Shown here: piece after piece, positions 9,053 to 16,869 of the stretch | How positions within the stretch are numbered: position 1 is the stretch's first letter | Layout of the letters: each line of letters starts with the position of its first letter | Assembly: GCF_030864005.1 (NCBI RefSeq) | Contig: NZ_CP132976.1 | Coordinates: 2,356,001-2,420,000, forward strand | Length of the DNA stretch: 64,000 nucleotides | Direction: 5' to 3' | DNA from: Achromobacter seleniivolatilans | GTDB taxonomy: Bacteria > Pseudomonadota > Gammaproteobacteria > Burkholderiales > Burkholderiaceae_B | Notes under the pieces: model-generated | Told to the model about the DNA's origin: nothing | The model's input: only the letters and a program-made list of their open reading frames with translations | Database searches by the model: none | Made by a program: the position numbers and the translations under genes

Positions 9053-10939
9053 ATGGCTAGAAAAAAAATCGACTTTCGAGGACAGGCCTTCAAGGACGTC
9101 CTGGGCTTTACCTTCCGGCACTGGGGTCAGCAACCCTGGCGCATCGTAATCATCGCGCTGCTGGCGCTATTGTCGGCAGTGGCCGACGTTCTGACGCCGA
9201 TGTATGCAGGCCGTCTGGTTGATGCCGTGGCCTCAGGCACGGCGGGCGACCAAGTTGCATGGACCGCCGCCATCACTGCCTTCTGGCTGCTGGTGGCATT
9301 AGGCGTGGGCGGCACGTTGCTGCGTCAGGCTGTGTTCCAGAACATCATCACCTTCACGTTGAAGATGATGAACGGCATTGTGTCCCACGCCTTCTACCGG
9401 GTGCAGCGTTTCTCTACCGACTGGCATGCCAACAGCTTTGCCGGATCAACCGTGCGCAAAATCACGCGCGGCATGTGGGCCGTAGACATCCTGAACGACA
9501 CGCTGCTGGTGGCATTGTTGCCGTCGATCGTCATGCTGGTTGGCGCCACGGCGCTGCTGGGCGCGCACTGGCCGTTGATGGGCTTGGTGGTGGGCCTGGG
9601 TTCCGTGCTGTACATCGCTGTCACGGCTGCGCTGTCACTGGGCTTTGTCGCGCCAGCTGCACGGCTGGGCAACGCCTGGGATACGCGCATGGGCGGCGCG
9701 CTGGCCGATGCCGTCAGCTGCAACGCAGTCGTCAAAGCCTTTGGCGCGGAAACGCGTGAAGAGCAACGGCTGGACCGCGTGGTCAACAAGTGGCGTCACC
9801 GCACGCGCCGCACCTGGGTCCGCGGTACGCTGAACGGCGGCATCCAGGGCGCGATGCTGGTGGCCATGCAGGCCGCCATTCTGGGTGTATCTCTGCTGCT
9901 GTGGTCGCGCAATCAGGCGACCGTGGGCGATATCACCTTCACGCTGACCATGTTCTTCGTCTTGCAAGGGTATCTGCGCGACGTGGGCATGCACATCCGC
10001 AACCTGCAACGCTCCGTCAACGACATGGAAGAACTGGTGGCGATGGAACGCCAGCCGCTGGGTGTGGCCGACCGTCCCGGCGCCGGCAAGATCCAGATCA
10101 CGGCGGGCGAGATCCGCTTTGAAGATGTGACGTTCCGGTATGGCTCGCACAACACGGCGCTCTACGACAAGTTCTCTGCACGCATTGCGCCAGGAGAACG
10201 CGTCGGTCTGGTTGGCCATTCGGGTTCGGGTAAAACCACGTTCATCAAGCTGATCCAGCGGCTGTATGACGTCAACGAAGGCCGCATCACGATCGACGGG
10301 CAAGACATTGCCCAGGTGAAGCAAGCGTCGTTGCGCAGCCAGATCGCCATCGTGCAACAGGACCCGGTGCTGTTTCACCGCACCTTGGCTGAGAACATCG
10401 CCTACGCTCGCCCCGGCGCCACCCAGGCCGAGATCGAGCACGCGGCCAAGCTGGCCAGCGCGCACGATTTCATCGTGTCGCTGCCCAAGGGTTATGACAC
10501 GCTGGTGGGTGAGCGCGGCGTCAAGCTGTCAGGCGGAGAACGCCAGCGCGTTGCCATTGCGCGGGCATTCCTGGCCGACTCGCCCATCCTGATCCTGGAC
10601 GAAGCCACATCCAGTCTGGACAGCGAAAGCGAAGTGCTGATTCAGCAGGCGATGGACCGGCTGATGGAAGGCCGGACCACGCTGGTGGTGGCCCACCGCC
10701 TGTCCACCGTTCGCGCGCTGGACCGCCTGCTGGTCATGGATCATGGCCGCATCATCGAGGAAGGCAGCCACGACGCGCTGATCCGTCTGAAGGGCGGCCT
10801 GTACCGGCGCCTGTTCGAGCGCCAGGCGCTGGAGCTGACGAAGGGTCTGACGCAAGCCGAAATGCTGCAGGACGGCGCGACCCCGCCCCCCGCCAAGCAG
10901 GAAGATGTGGATTCGGAATCCTATGCCTTCGGTAAGTAA
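9053..10939 (+). CDS. ABC exporter half-transporter (TMD-NBD), multidrug/lipid type
   Basis: The protein has about 628 residues. The membrane domain (to about residue 330) has six helices and the long cytoplasmic extensions of type IV exporters. The nucleotide-binding domain carries Walker A GHSGSGKTT at about residue 388, signature LSGGERQR, Walker B LILDEATSS and the switch His in VVAHRLS, so it should be catalytically complete and work as a homodimer. The start is ambiguous: ATG 9053 gives MARKKIDFRG, whereas GTG 9026 has a better ribosome site (AAGGA 9 bases upstream). A long leader with a short ORF and hairpin precedes it, and a strong terminator follows. The substrate cannot be read from sequence. 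Confidence 0.9.
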   Translation: MARKKIDFRGQAFKDVLGFTFRHWGQQPWRIVIIALLALLSAVADVLTPMYAGRLVDAVASGTAGDQVAWTAAITAFWLLVALGVGGTLLRQAVFQNIITFTLKMMNGIVSHAFYRVQRFSTDWHANSFAGSTVRKITRGMWAVDILNDTLLVALLPSIVMLVGATALLGAHWPLMGLVVGLGSVLYIAVTAALSLGFVAPAARLGNAWDTRMGGALADAVSCNAVVKAFGAETREEQRLDRVVNKWRHRTRRTWVRGTLNGGIQGAMLVAMQAAILGVSLLLWSRNQATVGDITFTLTMFFVLQGYLRDVGMHIRNLQRSVNDMEELVAMERQPLGVADRPGAGKIQITAGEIRFEDVTFRYGSHNTALYDKFSARIAPGERVGLVGHSGSGKTTFIKLIQRLYDVNEGRITIDGQDIAQVKQASLRSQIAIVQQDPVLFHRTLAENIAYARPGATQAEIEHAAKLASAHDFIVSLPKGYDTLVGERGVKLSGGERQRVAIARAFLADSPILILDEATSSLDSESEVLIQQAMDRLMEGRTTLVVAHRLSTVRALDRLLVMDHGRIIEEGSHDALIRLKGGLYRRLFERQALELTKGLTQAEMLQDGATPPPAKQEDVDSESYAFGK

Positions 10940-10960
10940 AGGCTGAAGCAAGCGCAAAAA

Positions 10961-10992
10961 AGGGGCCTGACGTCACATCGCGTCAGGCCCCT
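10961..10992. terminator. Bidirectional intrinsic terminator
   Basis: A perfect 12-base stem (AGGGGCCTGACG with CGTCAGGCCCCT) surrounds an 8-base loop. Six A's precede it and a T-run follows, so it can end transcription of both the exporter gene (+) and the lysE-like gene (-). Confidence 0.85.
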
Positions 10993-11021
10993 TTCATTGG
11001 GGAAGCCGTCCGTTTTCTGCT

Positions 11022-11654
11022 TCAGGCCGGGCGTCCCGCCAGCGTCAGACGCAGACCAAAGCCGATCAACGCGGTGCCAAAGACAACGCTCTGAATTCTC
11101 TGCGCGCGCGGGCTGGCGGACATCCAGCGCCCCACCGCTCCGCCCGCCAGAGCGCACACGATGTCAAATGCCAAACCCAGGCTGACCAGGATCACACCCA
11201 ATATCGCAAACTGCTGTCCGATCGGGCCTTGCGCCGGTGACACAAATTGCGGCAACAGCACCGAGCAGAACAACAAGGCCTTGGGGTTGAGCACGTTGGT
11301 CAACACGCCGCTTAACAGCGCCCCGCCCAGCCCTGCGCCTTGCGGCGCATTCTGCCCCGCTGCGTCATAGGCCACCGGCGCCGCTCGCAGCAGGCGCACC
11401 CCCAGCCACACCAGATAACAGCCGCCCACCGTACGCGCGGCGTCAAACGCCCAGGGGTGAGTCTTGAACAAGGCAGCCAGCCCCAGCGCGGCCAGGGTCA
11501 CGTGCGCGGCGCGAGCAATGGCCAACCCGACCGCCACCGCCAGGGCCTGCCCGCGGCCGCGCAGCACGCCGGTTTCCAGCAGCAGAATCATGTCCGGGCC
11601 AGGGATTACATACACAACCAGCAAAGCCCCTAGAAACATCGCCATATCGGCCAT
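11022..11654 (-). CDS. LysE/RhtB-family amino-acid exporter
   Basis: This membrane protein of about 210 residues has the LysE-family opening: an N-terminal hydrophobic helix followed by PGPDMILLLETG. Six hydrophobic segments follow, and NPKALLFCSVLLPQFV is a classic LysE/RhtB block in the middle. Such proteins export amino acids in exchange for protons. I chose ATG 11654 because GGGAG lies 7 bases upstream; an ATG at 11672 would add six residues. An Lrp/AsnC regulator is divergent from it across a palindromic spacer, the standard pairing for amino-acid-responsive control of an exporter. The substrate is unknown. Confidence 0.9.
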   Translation of the reverse strand: MADMAMFLGALLVVYVIPGPDMILLLETGVLRGRGQALAVAVGLAIARAAHVTLAALGLAALFKTHPWAFDAARTVGGCYLVWLGVRLLRAAPVAYDAAGQNAPQGAGLGGALLSGVLTNVLNPKALLFCSVLLPQFVSPAQGPIGQQFAILGVILVSLGLAFDIVCALAGGAVGRWMSASPRAQRIQSVVFGTALIGFGLRLTLAGRPA

Positions 11655-11705
11655 CACCGCGCTCCCACGCATCCTTTGATGGCGATCATTCTAGGAAAAT
11701 CGGGC

Positions 11706-11730
11706 TGGCATGTGCTTGCTATTCATGCCA
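11706..11730. promoter_or_regulatory. Palindromic operator between lysE-like and lrp-like genes
   Basis: TGGCATG at 11706-11712 and CATGCCA at 11724-11730 form a perfect inverted repeat with an 11-base spacer. Further single copies of the same half-site occur within the next 60 bases, as TGGCAT near 11747 and ATGCCA near 11768 and at the regulator start. Repeated, phased half-sites are typical of Lrp/AsnC octamer binding. Assignment to the adjacent regulator is inference. Confidence 0.55.
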
Positions 11731-11786
11731 ACTCCGTTACCATTATTGGCATACCAGACCATCAAACATGCCAGTTTTCCAATTTC

Positions 11787-12269
11787 ATGCCAAAACACGA
11801 ACTTGACGCTTATGACCGCCGCATTCTGGAGGCTTTGCAGAAGAACGGCCGCCTGACCAATGTGGAATTGGCCGAGCAGATCGGGCTGTCGCCCTCACCT
11901 TGCCTGAGGCGCGTGCGCATGTTGGAAGAGTCTGGCGTTATCCAGGGCTACGAGGCCAGACTGGCGCCTGACGAGGTCGGCTTGGGCCTGACCGTGTTTG
12001 TGGGCGTCAAGGTGGAACGGCATCACGAACGCGACGCCGACCAGTTCCGCAAAGAAGTCAGCGCCCTGCCGGAAGTGATCGCCGCTCATCTGGTGTCCGG
12101 CGAATCCGACTTTCTGCTGCAAGTCGTGGTGCCAGACCTGCGCGGTTACGAGCGCTTTCTGCTGGGCACGCTGCTGAAGCTGCCGGGCGTGAAAGACATC
12201 CGCAGCAATTTCGCCATCCAGACGGTCAAGCCGCAAAGCCCGCTGCCGCTGGACCACCTGGGCAAGTAA
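11787..12269 (+). CDS. Lrp/AsnC-family transcriptional regulator
   Basis: This 160-residue protein starts at ATG 11787 (MPKHELDAYDRRILEAL). The helix-turn-helix spans residues 5 to 60 (NVELAEQIGLSPSPCLRRVRMLEESGVIQGY is the family block), followed by the RAM effector-binding domain with ISGESDFLL-like and LPGV segments. Upstream in-frame codons exist to 11676 but would place coding sequence over the operator region. It is divergent from a LysE-family exporter, which it probably controls in response to an amino acid. Its end lies 9 bases from the convergent DJ-1/PfpI gene. Confidence 0.93.
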   Translation: MPKHELDAYDRRILEALQKNGRLTNVELAEQIGLSPSPCLRRVRMLEESGVIQGYEARLAPDEVGLGLTVFVGVKVERHHERDADQFRKEVSALPEVIAAHLVSGESDFLLQVVVPDLRGYERFLLGTLLKLPGVKDIRSNFAIQTVKPQSPLPLDHLGK

Positions 12270-12278
12270 CCAACCGGC

Positions 12279-12953
12279 TTACGGCATGGCGGCAGCGGCT
12301 TGGTCGACCAATGCCGCGCGCCGGTCAAAACGCGCCTGCGACATCGCGATATAACGCTCCACCACGGCGGGTTCCGATGTTTTCGGAGTGCCTCCCGGGA
12401 ACGGCGGCTTGGGGTCATATTCGATTTGCAGCTGAATCATTTTGGCCACATCGTCACCGCACAGCGCGGCCACCACTTTCAGCCCCATGTCGATACCTGA
12501 GGTCACGCCGCCTGCGGTGTAGACATTGCCGTCCACACACATGCGTTCGTCGCTGGGCGTCGCACCGAATCGCGACAACAGTTCCCGCGCACGCCAATGG
12601 CTGGATGCCCGCTTGCCACGCAGCAAACCCGCCGCGCCCAGAAGCAGGGAACCCGTGCAGATTCCAAACAAATACTGCGCAGCCAGCCCTTGTTTGCGAG
12701 TGAAGGCCACCCACTCCGGATCGACAATGGCGTCATCGGTGCCCGGACCACCCGGCACCACCAGCAGATCGCACTGCGGTGCGGATGCCAGCGTCTGCGT
12801 GGGCAGGAATTGCAAGCCGCGATCACAACGCACCGGATCGAGTGTTTTTGCGACAAAATCCACGGTGAAGCCTGGCGCGTTCGCCAGCACTTCGTAGGGA
12901 CCGGTCATATCCAGCTGGGTCAGTCCCTGAAACAAGAGAAAATTCACATGCAT
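12279..12953 (-). CDS. DJ-1/PfpI-family protein, isonitrile hydratase-like
   Basis: The protein has 224 residues in a single DJ-1/PfpI domain. LDMTGPYEVLA near residue 14, LLVVPGGPGTDDA near residue 63 and the nucleophile elbow with Cys99 in FGICTGS match the isonitrile hydratase branch, as does the C-terminal QLQIEYDPKPPFPGG. Isonitrile hydratase converts isonitriles to N-substituted formamides; the true substrate here is not proven. ATG 12953 is supported by AAGGGAG 7 bases upstream. This start codon lies inside the same ATGCAT that begins the divergent GlxA-type regulator, so each gene's promoter must lie within the other's coding sequence. Confidence 0.88.
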   Translation of the reverse strand: MHVNFLLFQGLTQLDMTGPYEVLANAPGFTVDFVAKTLDPVRCDRGLQFLPTQTLASAPQCDLLVVPGGPGTDDAIVDPEWVAFTRKQGLAAQYLFGICTGSLLLGAAGLLRGKRASSHWRARELLSRFGATPSDERMCVDGNVYTAGGVTSGIDMGLKVVAALCGDDVAKMIQLQIEYDPKPPFPGGTPKTSEPAVVERYIAMSQARFDRRAALVDQAAAAMP

Positions 12954-13943
12954 GACGATGCTCCCTTTGAAACGCCAGCGCCCAGCATAGGCGGACACAC
13001 CCCGGCCGTTGCGCCATTTTCAGGCCAAAACGCGCCACAACACATCGTGTTTGTGCTGTACGACGGCTTTCAGCCGTTGGACCTGGCCGGTCCCTGGCAG
13101 GCGTTCAGTTCAGCCAATGAAGAGGCGGGGCGCAAGCTCTATCGTTTAAGCACCATTGCAGCCGCACCAGTTGTGACGACGTGGGAGCAAGGTTTACGCA
13201 TGCAGGTGGATGGCACCTTCGAACATGATGGCGATGCGCCCATCGACATGATGCTGGTGCCGGGCGGCCCCGGCGTCGACCTCGCCAGCGCCCACCTGGA
13301 AATGCGCGCCTGGCTGCGCCGCCGCGATGCCGCCACGCGCCGCACGAGCAGCGTGTGCACCGGTGCTTTCGTGCTGGCTTCTGCCGGCTTGCTTAACGGG
13401 CGCGCCGTGACCACGCACTGGCGCTCTGCCGACCGGCTGCGCCAGCTCTACCCCGCCTTGCGAGTGCAAGACGACCGCATCTTTATTGAAAGCGGCAAAT
13501 ATTGGACATCTGCGGGCGTAACGGCGGGCATAGATCTGGCGCTTGCGCTGATCGAGCGTGATTTCGGCTCGGCACTGTCGCAGCAGGTTGCGCGCCGGCT
13601 GGTCGTTTTCATGCGCCGCGACGGCGACCAGCGCCAATACAGCCAGACACTGCGCATGCAGGATCGCGTCGCCGCGCCCTTTCGCGATCTGGTCGAGAAA
13701 ATTGAAGCGCGCTTGTCGGCGCGCTGGTCGGTGGACGACATGGCCGACGCCTGCCAGATGTCCCGCCGCACGTTTCAGCGCAAGTTTGCGGCGCACTTTG
13801 GCGTGGCACCTACGGAAGTCCTGCGGCGCTTGCGCGAAGAACGGGCCAGCGTGCTGCAAAGCGCTGGCAAGATATCAAAGAAATCAGTCGAAAAACTTGT
13901 CGGGCCGGTGCACAAAAAGACCACACCCCAGACGCACCGCTGA
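12948..13943 (+). CDS. GlxA-type regulator (DJ-1/PfpI domain plus AraC HTH), C-terminus atypical
   Basis: The protein has 331 residues. A DJ-1/PfpI-like domain covers about residues 32-215, with VPGGPGVD near 104 and Cys137 in SVCTGA. An AraC-type region begins near residue 258, and the first helix-turn-helix is clear (SVDDMADACQMSRRTFQRKF). The second helix-turn-helix expected in AraC proteins is missing: after RLREERA the chain ends in about 30 Lys-rich residues unlike the family. No other frame downstream restores the domain. GlxA regulators normally control nearby metabolic genes; the adjacent hydratase-like gene is the obvious candidate. The ATG at 12948 has only a weak ribosome site. 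Confidence 0.85.
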   Translation: MHDDAPFETPAPSIGGHTPAVAPFSGQNAPQHIVFVLYDGFQPLDLAGPWQAFSSANEEAGRKLYRLSTIAAAPVVTTWEQGLRMQVDGTFEHDGDAPIDMMLVPGGPGVDLASAHLEMRAWLRRRDAATRRTSSVCTGAFVLASAGLLNGRAVTTHWRSADRLRQLYPALRVQDDRIFIESGKYWTSAGVTAGIDLALALIERDFGSALSQQVARRLVVFMRRDGDQRQYSQTLRMQDRVAAPFRDLVEKIEARLSARWSVDDMADACQMSRRTFQRKFAAHFGVAPTEVLRRLREERASVLQSAGKISKKSVEKLVGPVHKKTTPQTHR

Positions 13944-13996
13944 CCGCGCCAATCACCTCCAGCCCTTGGCGCGGCCATTGCCCGCGTAAAAATGGA

Positions 13997-14719
13997 TCAG
14001 CCCGCCAGCCCCACGGACATGCCTCCGCATACATACAAAAGCTGGCCCGTGATGAAGCCCGCCTGCTTGTCCAGGAACATGGCGACGCTGTGCGCCACCT
14101 CTTCTGGCTGTCCCACCCTGCCTACGGGAATGGAGGCTTCCAGCGCGCGGGTTTTCGCCTCCCCCGGCGGGTTCGACTGATTGAACAACTCGGTTGCGAT
14201 AGGCCCCGGCGCCACGGTGTTTACCGTGACGCCGTCCGCTGCCAATTCCAGCGCCCAGGTGCGCGTCATGCCCGCCAAACCCGCCTTGGACGCGCCATAC
14301 ACCGAGCGCCCCCCCTTGCCCAAGGCGGCGCGGCTGCCAATATTGACCACGCGTCCATACCCCGCCTGACGCATGCCCGGCAACAGCGCCTGCAAGAGCA
14401 AAACCGGCGCCGTCACATTCAAGGCCATGGTGCGCAAGAGATCAGCCTCGGTCACGTCTTCGATATTGGCGACTTGAATCATCCCCGCGTTATTGACCAG
14501 ATGCAGCACTTGCCGCTCGGCGGCCAGTTCCCGCGCGGCGGCGCGAGTGGCCTCGGCATCGCCCAGATCGACCGAACGAAAGGTTTCGCCAGGCAGCACG
14601 GCGTCAGGCGCCCGCCGGCTGAAGTTGACCACTTGATAGCCGTCTTTGAGCAGACGCGCCACGATGGCGCGGCCGATACCGCGGCTGCCGCCGGTGACCA
14701 GAGCGATGGGAGTGTTCAT
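13997..14719 (-). CDS. SDR-family oxidoreductase, FabG-like
   Basis: This is a 240-residue classical short-chain dehydrogenase. It has the nucleotide-binding TGGSRGIG at residues 9-16, NNAG near residue 91, a catalytic Ser in NIGSRA and YGASK for the Tyr/Lys pair, ending in a GGMSVG tail as in FabG-type enzymes. Its ATG overlaps the stop of the upstream Bug gene in an ATGA, so the two are translationally coupled. An NAD(P)-dependent oxidation or reduction of a hydroxy or keto acyl substrate is expected. The partner cyclase/ligase operon is divergent, so the gene probably belongs to the same catabolic unit. Confidence 0.9.
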   Translation of the reverse strand: MNTPIALVTGGSRGIGRAIVARLLKDGYQVVNFSRRAPDAVLPGETFRSVDLGDAEATRAAARELAAERQVLHLVNNAGMIQVANIEDVTEADLLRTMALNVTAPVLLLQALLPGMRQAGYGRVVNIGSRAALGKGGRSVYGASKAGLAGMTRTWALELAADGVTVNTVAPGPIATELFNQSNPPGEAKTRALEASIPVGRVGQPEEVAHSVAMFLDKQAGFITGQLLYVCGGMSVGLAG

Positions 14720-15711
14720 TGCGCAGTGATTCCTTTGTCTTTGATGAGTCCGCCCCACTTCTTGCGCTCTGCGCTTTCGAAGGCGGCCAAGTCGGCGCCG
14801 AAGAGCGTACCGGGTTTGGCGCCCATCGTGGCGAAGTTGGTCGCGATGACCTGGCTTTGCAGACCGCTGCGCGCCGCTTCGATCAACTGCTTGATCACCG
14901 GCTCCGGCGTATTGCGCGGTGCGTACAGCGCGAACCATGCCGTGACATCAAAACCGGGCAGCCCGGACTCGGCGACCGTAGGCAGCGCGGGCACCGATGG
15001 ATCGCGTTCGCCGGAGGTCACAGCCACGCCGCGCACCAAGTTGCCGTCTTTGATCTGCGCCAACGCGCCCGGCAGGTTGTCAAACAGCAAATCCACCTGC
15101 CCGCCCGCCACCGCAGGCAGCGATGCGGAGGTGCCCTTAAACGGTACGTGCAGCATCGTCACCCCCGCCATGGCTTCGAAATACGCGCCGGTCAGGTGCA
15201 CGGATGAACCGATACCCGGTGACGCATAGGTCAGCTTCTTCTCGGGCGACTGCTTGGCAGCACGGATCACGTCAGCCACCGTTTTGTACGGCGACTTGGC
15301 GCTGACCGCGATGACATTGGGCGTGGTGGACACCAGCGCAATCGGCACCAGATCCCGTTCGGGATCAAAAGTCATATTGCTGTAGAGGAACTGGTTGATG
15401 GTCTGCGTGCCGATGGTGCCCAGGCCCAAGGTGTAGCCATCGGCCTTGGCGCGGGCCACATAGGCCATGCCGATGTTGCCGCCCGCGCCGGGCTTGTTTT
15501 CAACCACCACAGTCTGTTTCAGGCCCGGCTGCAACGCGTTGGCGATGGCGCGGCCAAATATGTCGGCGCCCCCGCCCGGCGGGTAGGGAACAACAACGGT
15601 TACGGGATGGTCGGGATACCCGGCGGCATACGCCGAGGGCAGAGCCAGCACGGCCAGACTGGCGACGGCCAAGCGGCGCCACCCGGCACGCGGGTGCAGG
15701 AATTGCTTCAT
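14716..15711 (-). CDS. Bug-family (TctC) periplasmic solute-binding protein
   Basis: This 331-residue exported protein has a signal peptide ending near SAYAAGYPDHPV and the Bug-family signature YPPGGGADIFGRAIA. Further marks are VVENKPGAGGNIG, a Pro-rich Asp pocket region and the VPFKGTSASLPA block. Bug proteins bind small carboxylates; many in Alcaligenaceae are orphans with no TctAB permease nearby, as here. It leads a two-gene unit with the SDR gene (4-base overlap) and is divergent from the cyclase operon across an operator at 15769. Confidence 0.92.
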   Translation of the reverse strand: MKQFLHPRAGWRRLAVASLAVLALPSAYAAGYPDHPVTVVVPYPPGGGADIFGRAIANALQPGLKQTVVVENKPGAGGNIGMAYVARAKADGYTLGLGTIGTQTINQFLYSNMTFDPERDLVPIALVSTTPNVIAVSAKSPYKTVADVIRAAKQSPEKKLTYASPGIGSSVHLTGAYFEAMAGVTMLHVPFKGTSASLPAVAGGQVDLLFDNLPGALAQIKDGNLVRGVAVTSGERDPSVPALPTVAESGLPGFDVTAWFALYAPRNTPEPVIKQLIEAARSGLQSQVIATNFATMGAKPGTLFGADLAAFESAERKKWGGLIKDKGITAQ

Positions 15712-15762
15712 GGATTTGTCTCCTGGTGAACCCGCTGATTGCGGATTTCTTCTTGAGGCTTA

Positions 15763-15790
15763 TTCAAAGTACGTAAATACGTACTATAGT
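15763..15790 (+). promoter_or_regulatory. Promoter with palindromic operator filling the spacer
   Basis: TTCAAA at 15763-15768 and TATAGT at 15785-15790 are spaced by 16 bases. The whole spacer (15769-15784) is the near-perfect palindrome GTACGTAAATACGTAC. A protein bound there would block RNA polymerase. The operon driven by this promoter encodes a GntR-family repressor with a UTRA-type effector domain, the natural candidate for binding. The site also lies upstream of the divergent Bug gene and could control both directions. Confidence 0.6.
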
Positions 15791-15825
15791 TATAAGAACA
15801 TAGAAAACCGACAGGAGACAAGCAG

Positions 15826-16866
15826 ATGAAACGCTGGACGCAACGGCCCGAAGGCTCAACCTGGGGCGACTTCGGACCGGATGACGAACTGGGCAGGCTG
15901 AACCTGCTGACGGAAGCCAAGGTGCTGCAAGCCGTGCGAGAAGTGCGGACGGGCAAGGTGTTCTGCCTGTCGCTGCCGCTGGATCTGCCGGGCGGCAACG
16001 TGCTGAATCCCCGCCGCCACGCCCCCACCCTCAAGCCCACGTTCCGCGAAGGCACGCCGTACCTGAACTTTGCCATGTCGCAGTTGCAGCCTGAAGCTGT
16101 CGACGTGCTGTCCGACGACCAGGTGACGCTGTCCATGCAGTACTCCACGCAATGGGACGGCTTGAGCCATGTAGGCGCCATGTTCGATATTCAAGGCGAC
16201 GGGCAAGCGCGCCGCGTCTATTACAACGGCTACGCCGCGGGCGTTGATGTGTTTGGCGGCACGGACCCGGACACGTCTGCTGAGGCCTGCTGCCCGCCCG
16301 GCGGTTCGTATGCGCGCAAACTCAGCGTCAGCCGCTATGCGGAAAAAGGCATGCAGGGCCGTGGCGTGCTGGTGGATCTGGCTCGCGCCTTCGGCCCGGG
16401 GCGCACACTGGTCGGCCACACCCAATTGCAGGCCGCCATGCAAGAGCAAAACGTGGTGCTGGAAGCGGGCGATATGCTGGTACTGCGTACCGGGTTCGCG
16501 GAAAGTCTGGTCGCCATGAACGGCCAGCCTGACCCGCACGCGCTGGAACAGACAGGCGCCGTGCTGGATGGCGCCGACCCTGCCCTGCTGGAATGGATCA
16601 CCGCCAGCGGCATCGCCGCCATTTGCGCAGACAACTACGCGGTCGAATCCTATCCTGCCCGCACGTCCGGCCCAGGCCACTCGATACTGCCGCTGCACCA
16701 CCACTGCTTGTTCAAGCTGGGGCTGCCGTTGGCAGAGCTTTGGTACTTGAAGGATCTGGCGGACTGGCTACATGCGCAGGGCCGCAACCGCTTCCTGCTC
16801 ACGGCCCCGCCCTTGCGCATGCCGGGCGCGGTGGGTTCACCCGTGACGCCTATTGCCACGGTGTAA
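15826..16866 (+). CDS. Cyclase-family protein (PF04199 type), metal-dependent hydrolase
   Basis: The 346-residue protein belongs to the large branch of the cyclase/kynurenine-formamidase-like family. The region WGDFGPDDELGRLNLLT near the N-terminus and QWDGLSH near residue 109 are diagnostic; the latter corresponds to the metal-binding His/Asp block. VLRTGF and HSILPLHHHCLFKLG follow. Family members hydrolyse amide, lactone or cyclic ester bonds. It is first in an operon with an AMP-forming ligase (3 bases downstream) and a GntR regulator (2 bases further). It may open a ring or amide to yield an acid for the ligase, which is inference. Confidence 0.88.
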   Translation: MKRWTQRPEGSTWGDFGPDDELGRLNLLTEAKVLQAVREVRTGKVFCLSLPLDLPGGNVLNPRRHAPTLKPTFREGTPYLNFAMSQLQPEAVDVLSDDQVTLSMQYSTQWDGLSHVGAMFDIQGDGQARRVYYNGYAAGVDVFGGTDPDTSAEACCPPGGSYARKLSVSRYAEKGMQGRGVLVDLARAFGPGRTLVGHTQLQAAMQEQNVVLEAGDMLVLRTGFAESLVAMNGQPDPHALEQTGAVLDGADPALLEWITASGIAAICADNYAVESYPARTSGPGHSILPLHHHCLFKLGLPLAELWYLKDLADWLHAQGRNRFLLTAPPLRMPGAVGSPVTPIATV

Positions 16867-16869
16867 GCC

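Noticed and set aside
12597..12947. N-terminal extension of the GlxA-type regulator from 12597
   Set aside because: The upstream codons run antisense through the DJ-1/PfpI gene and show no domain. The family-like sequence begins after 12948.
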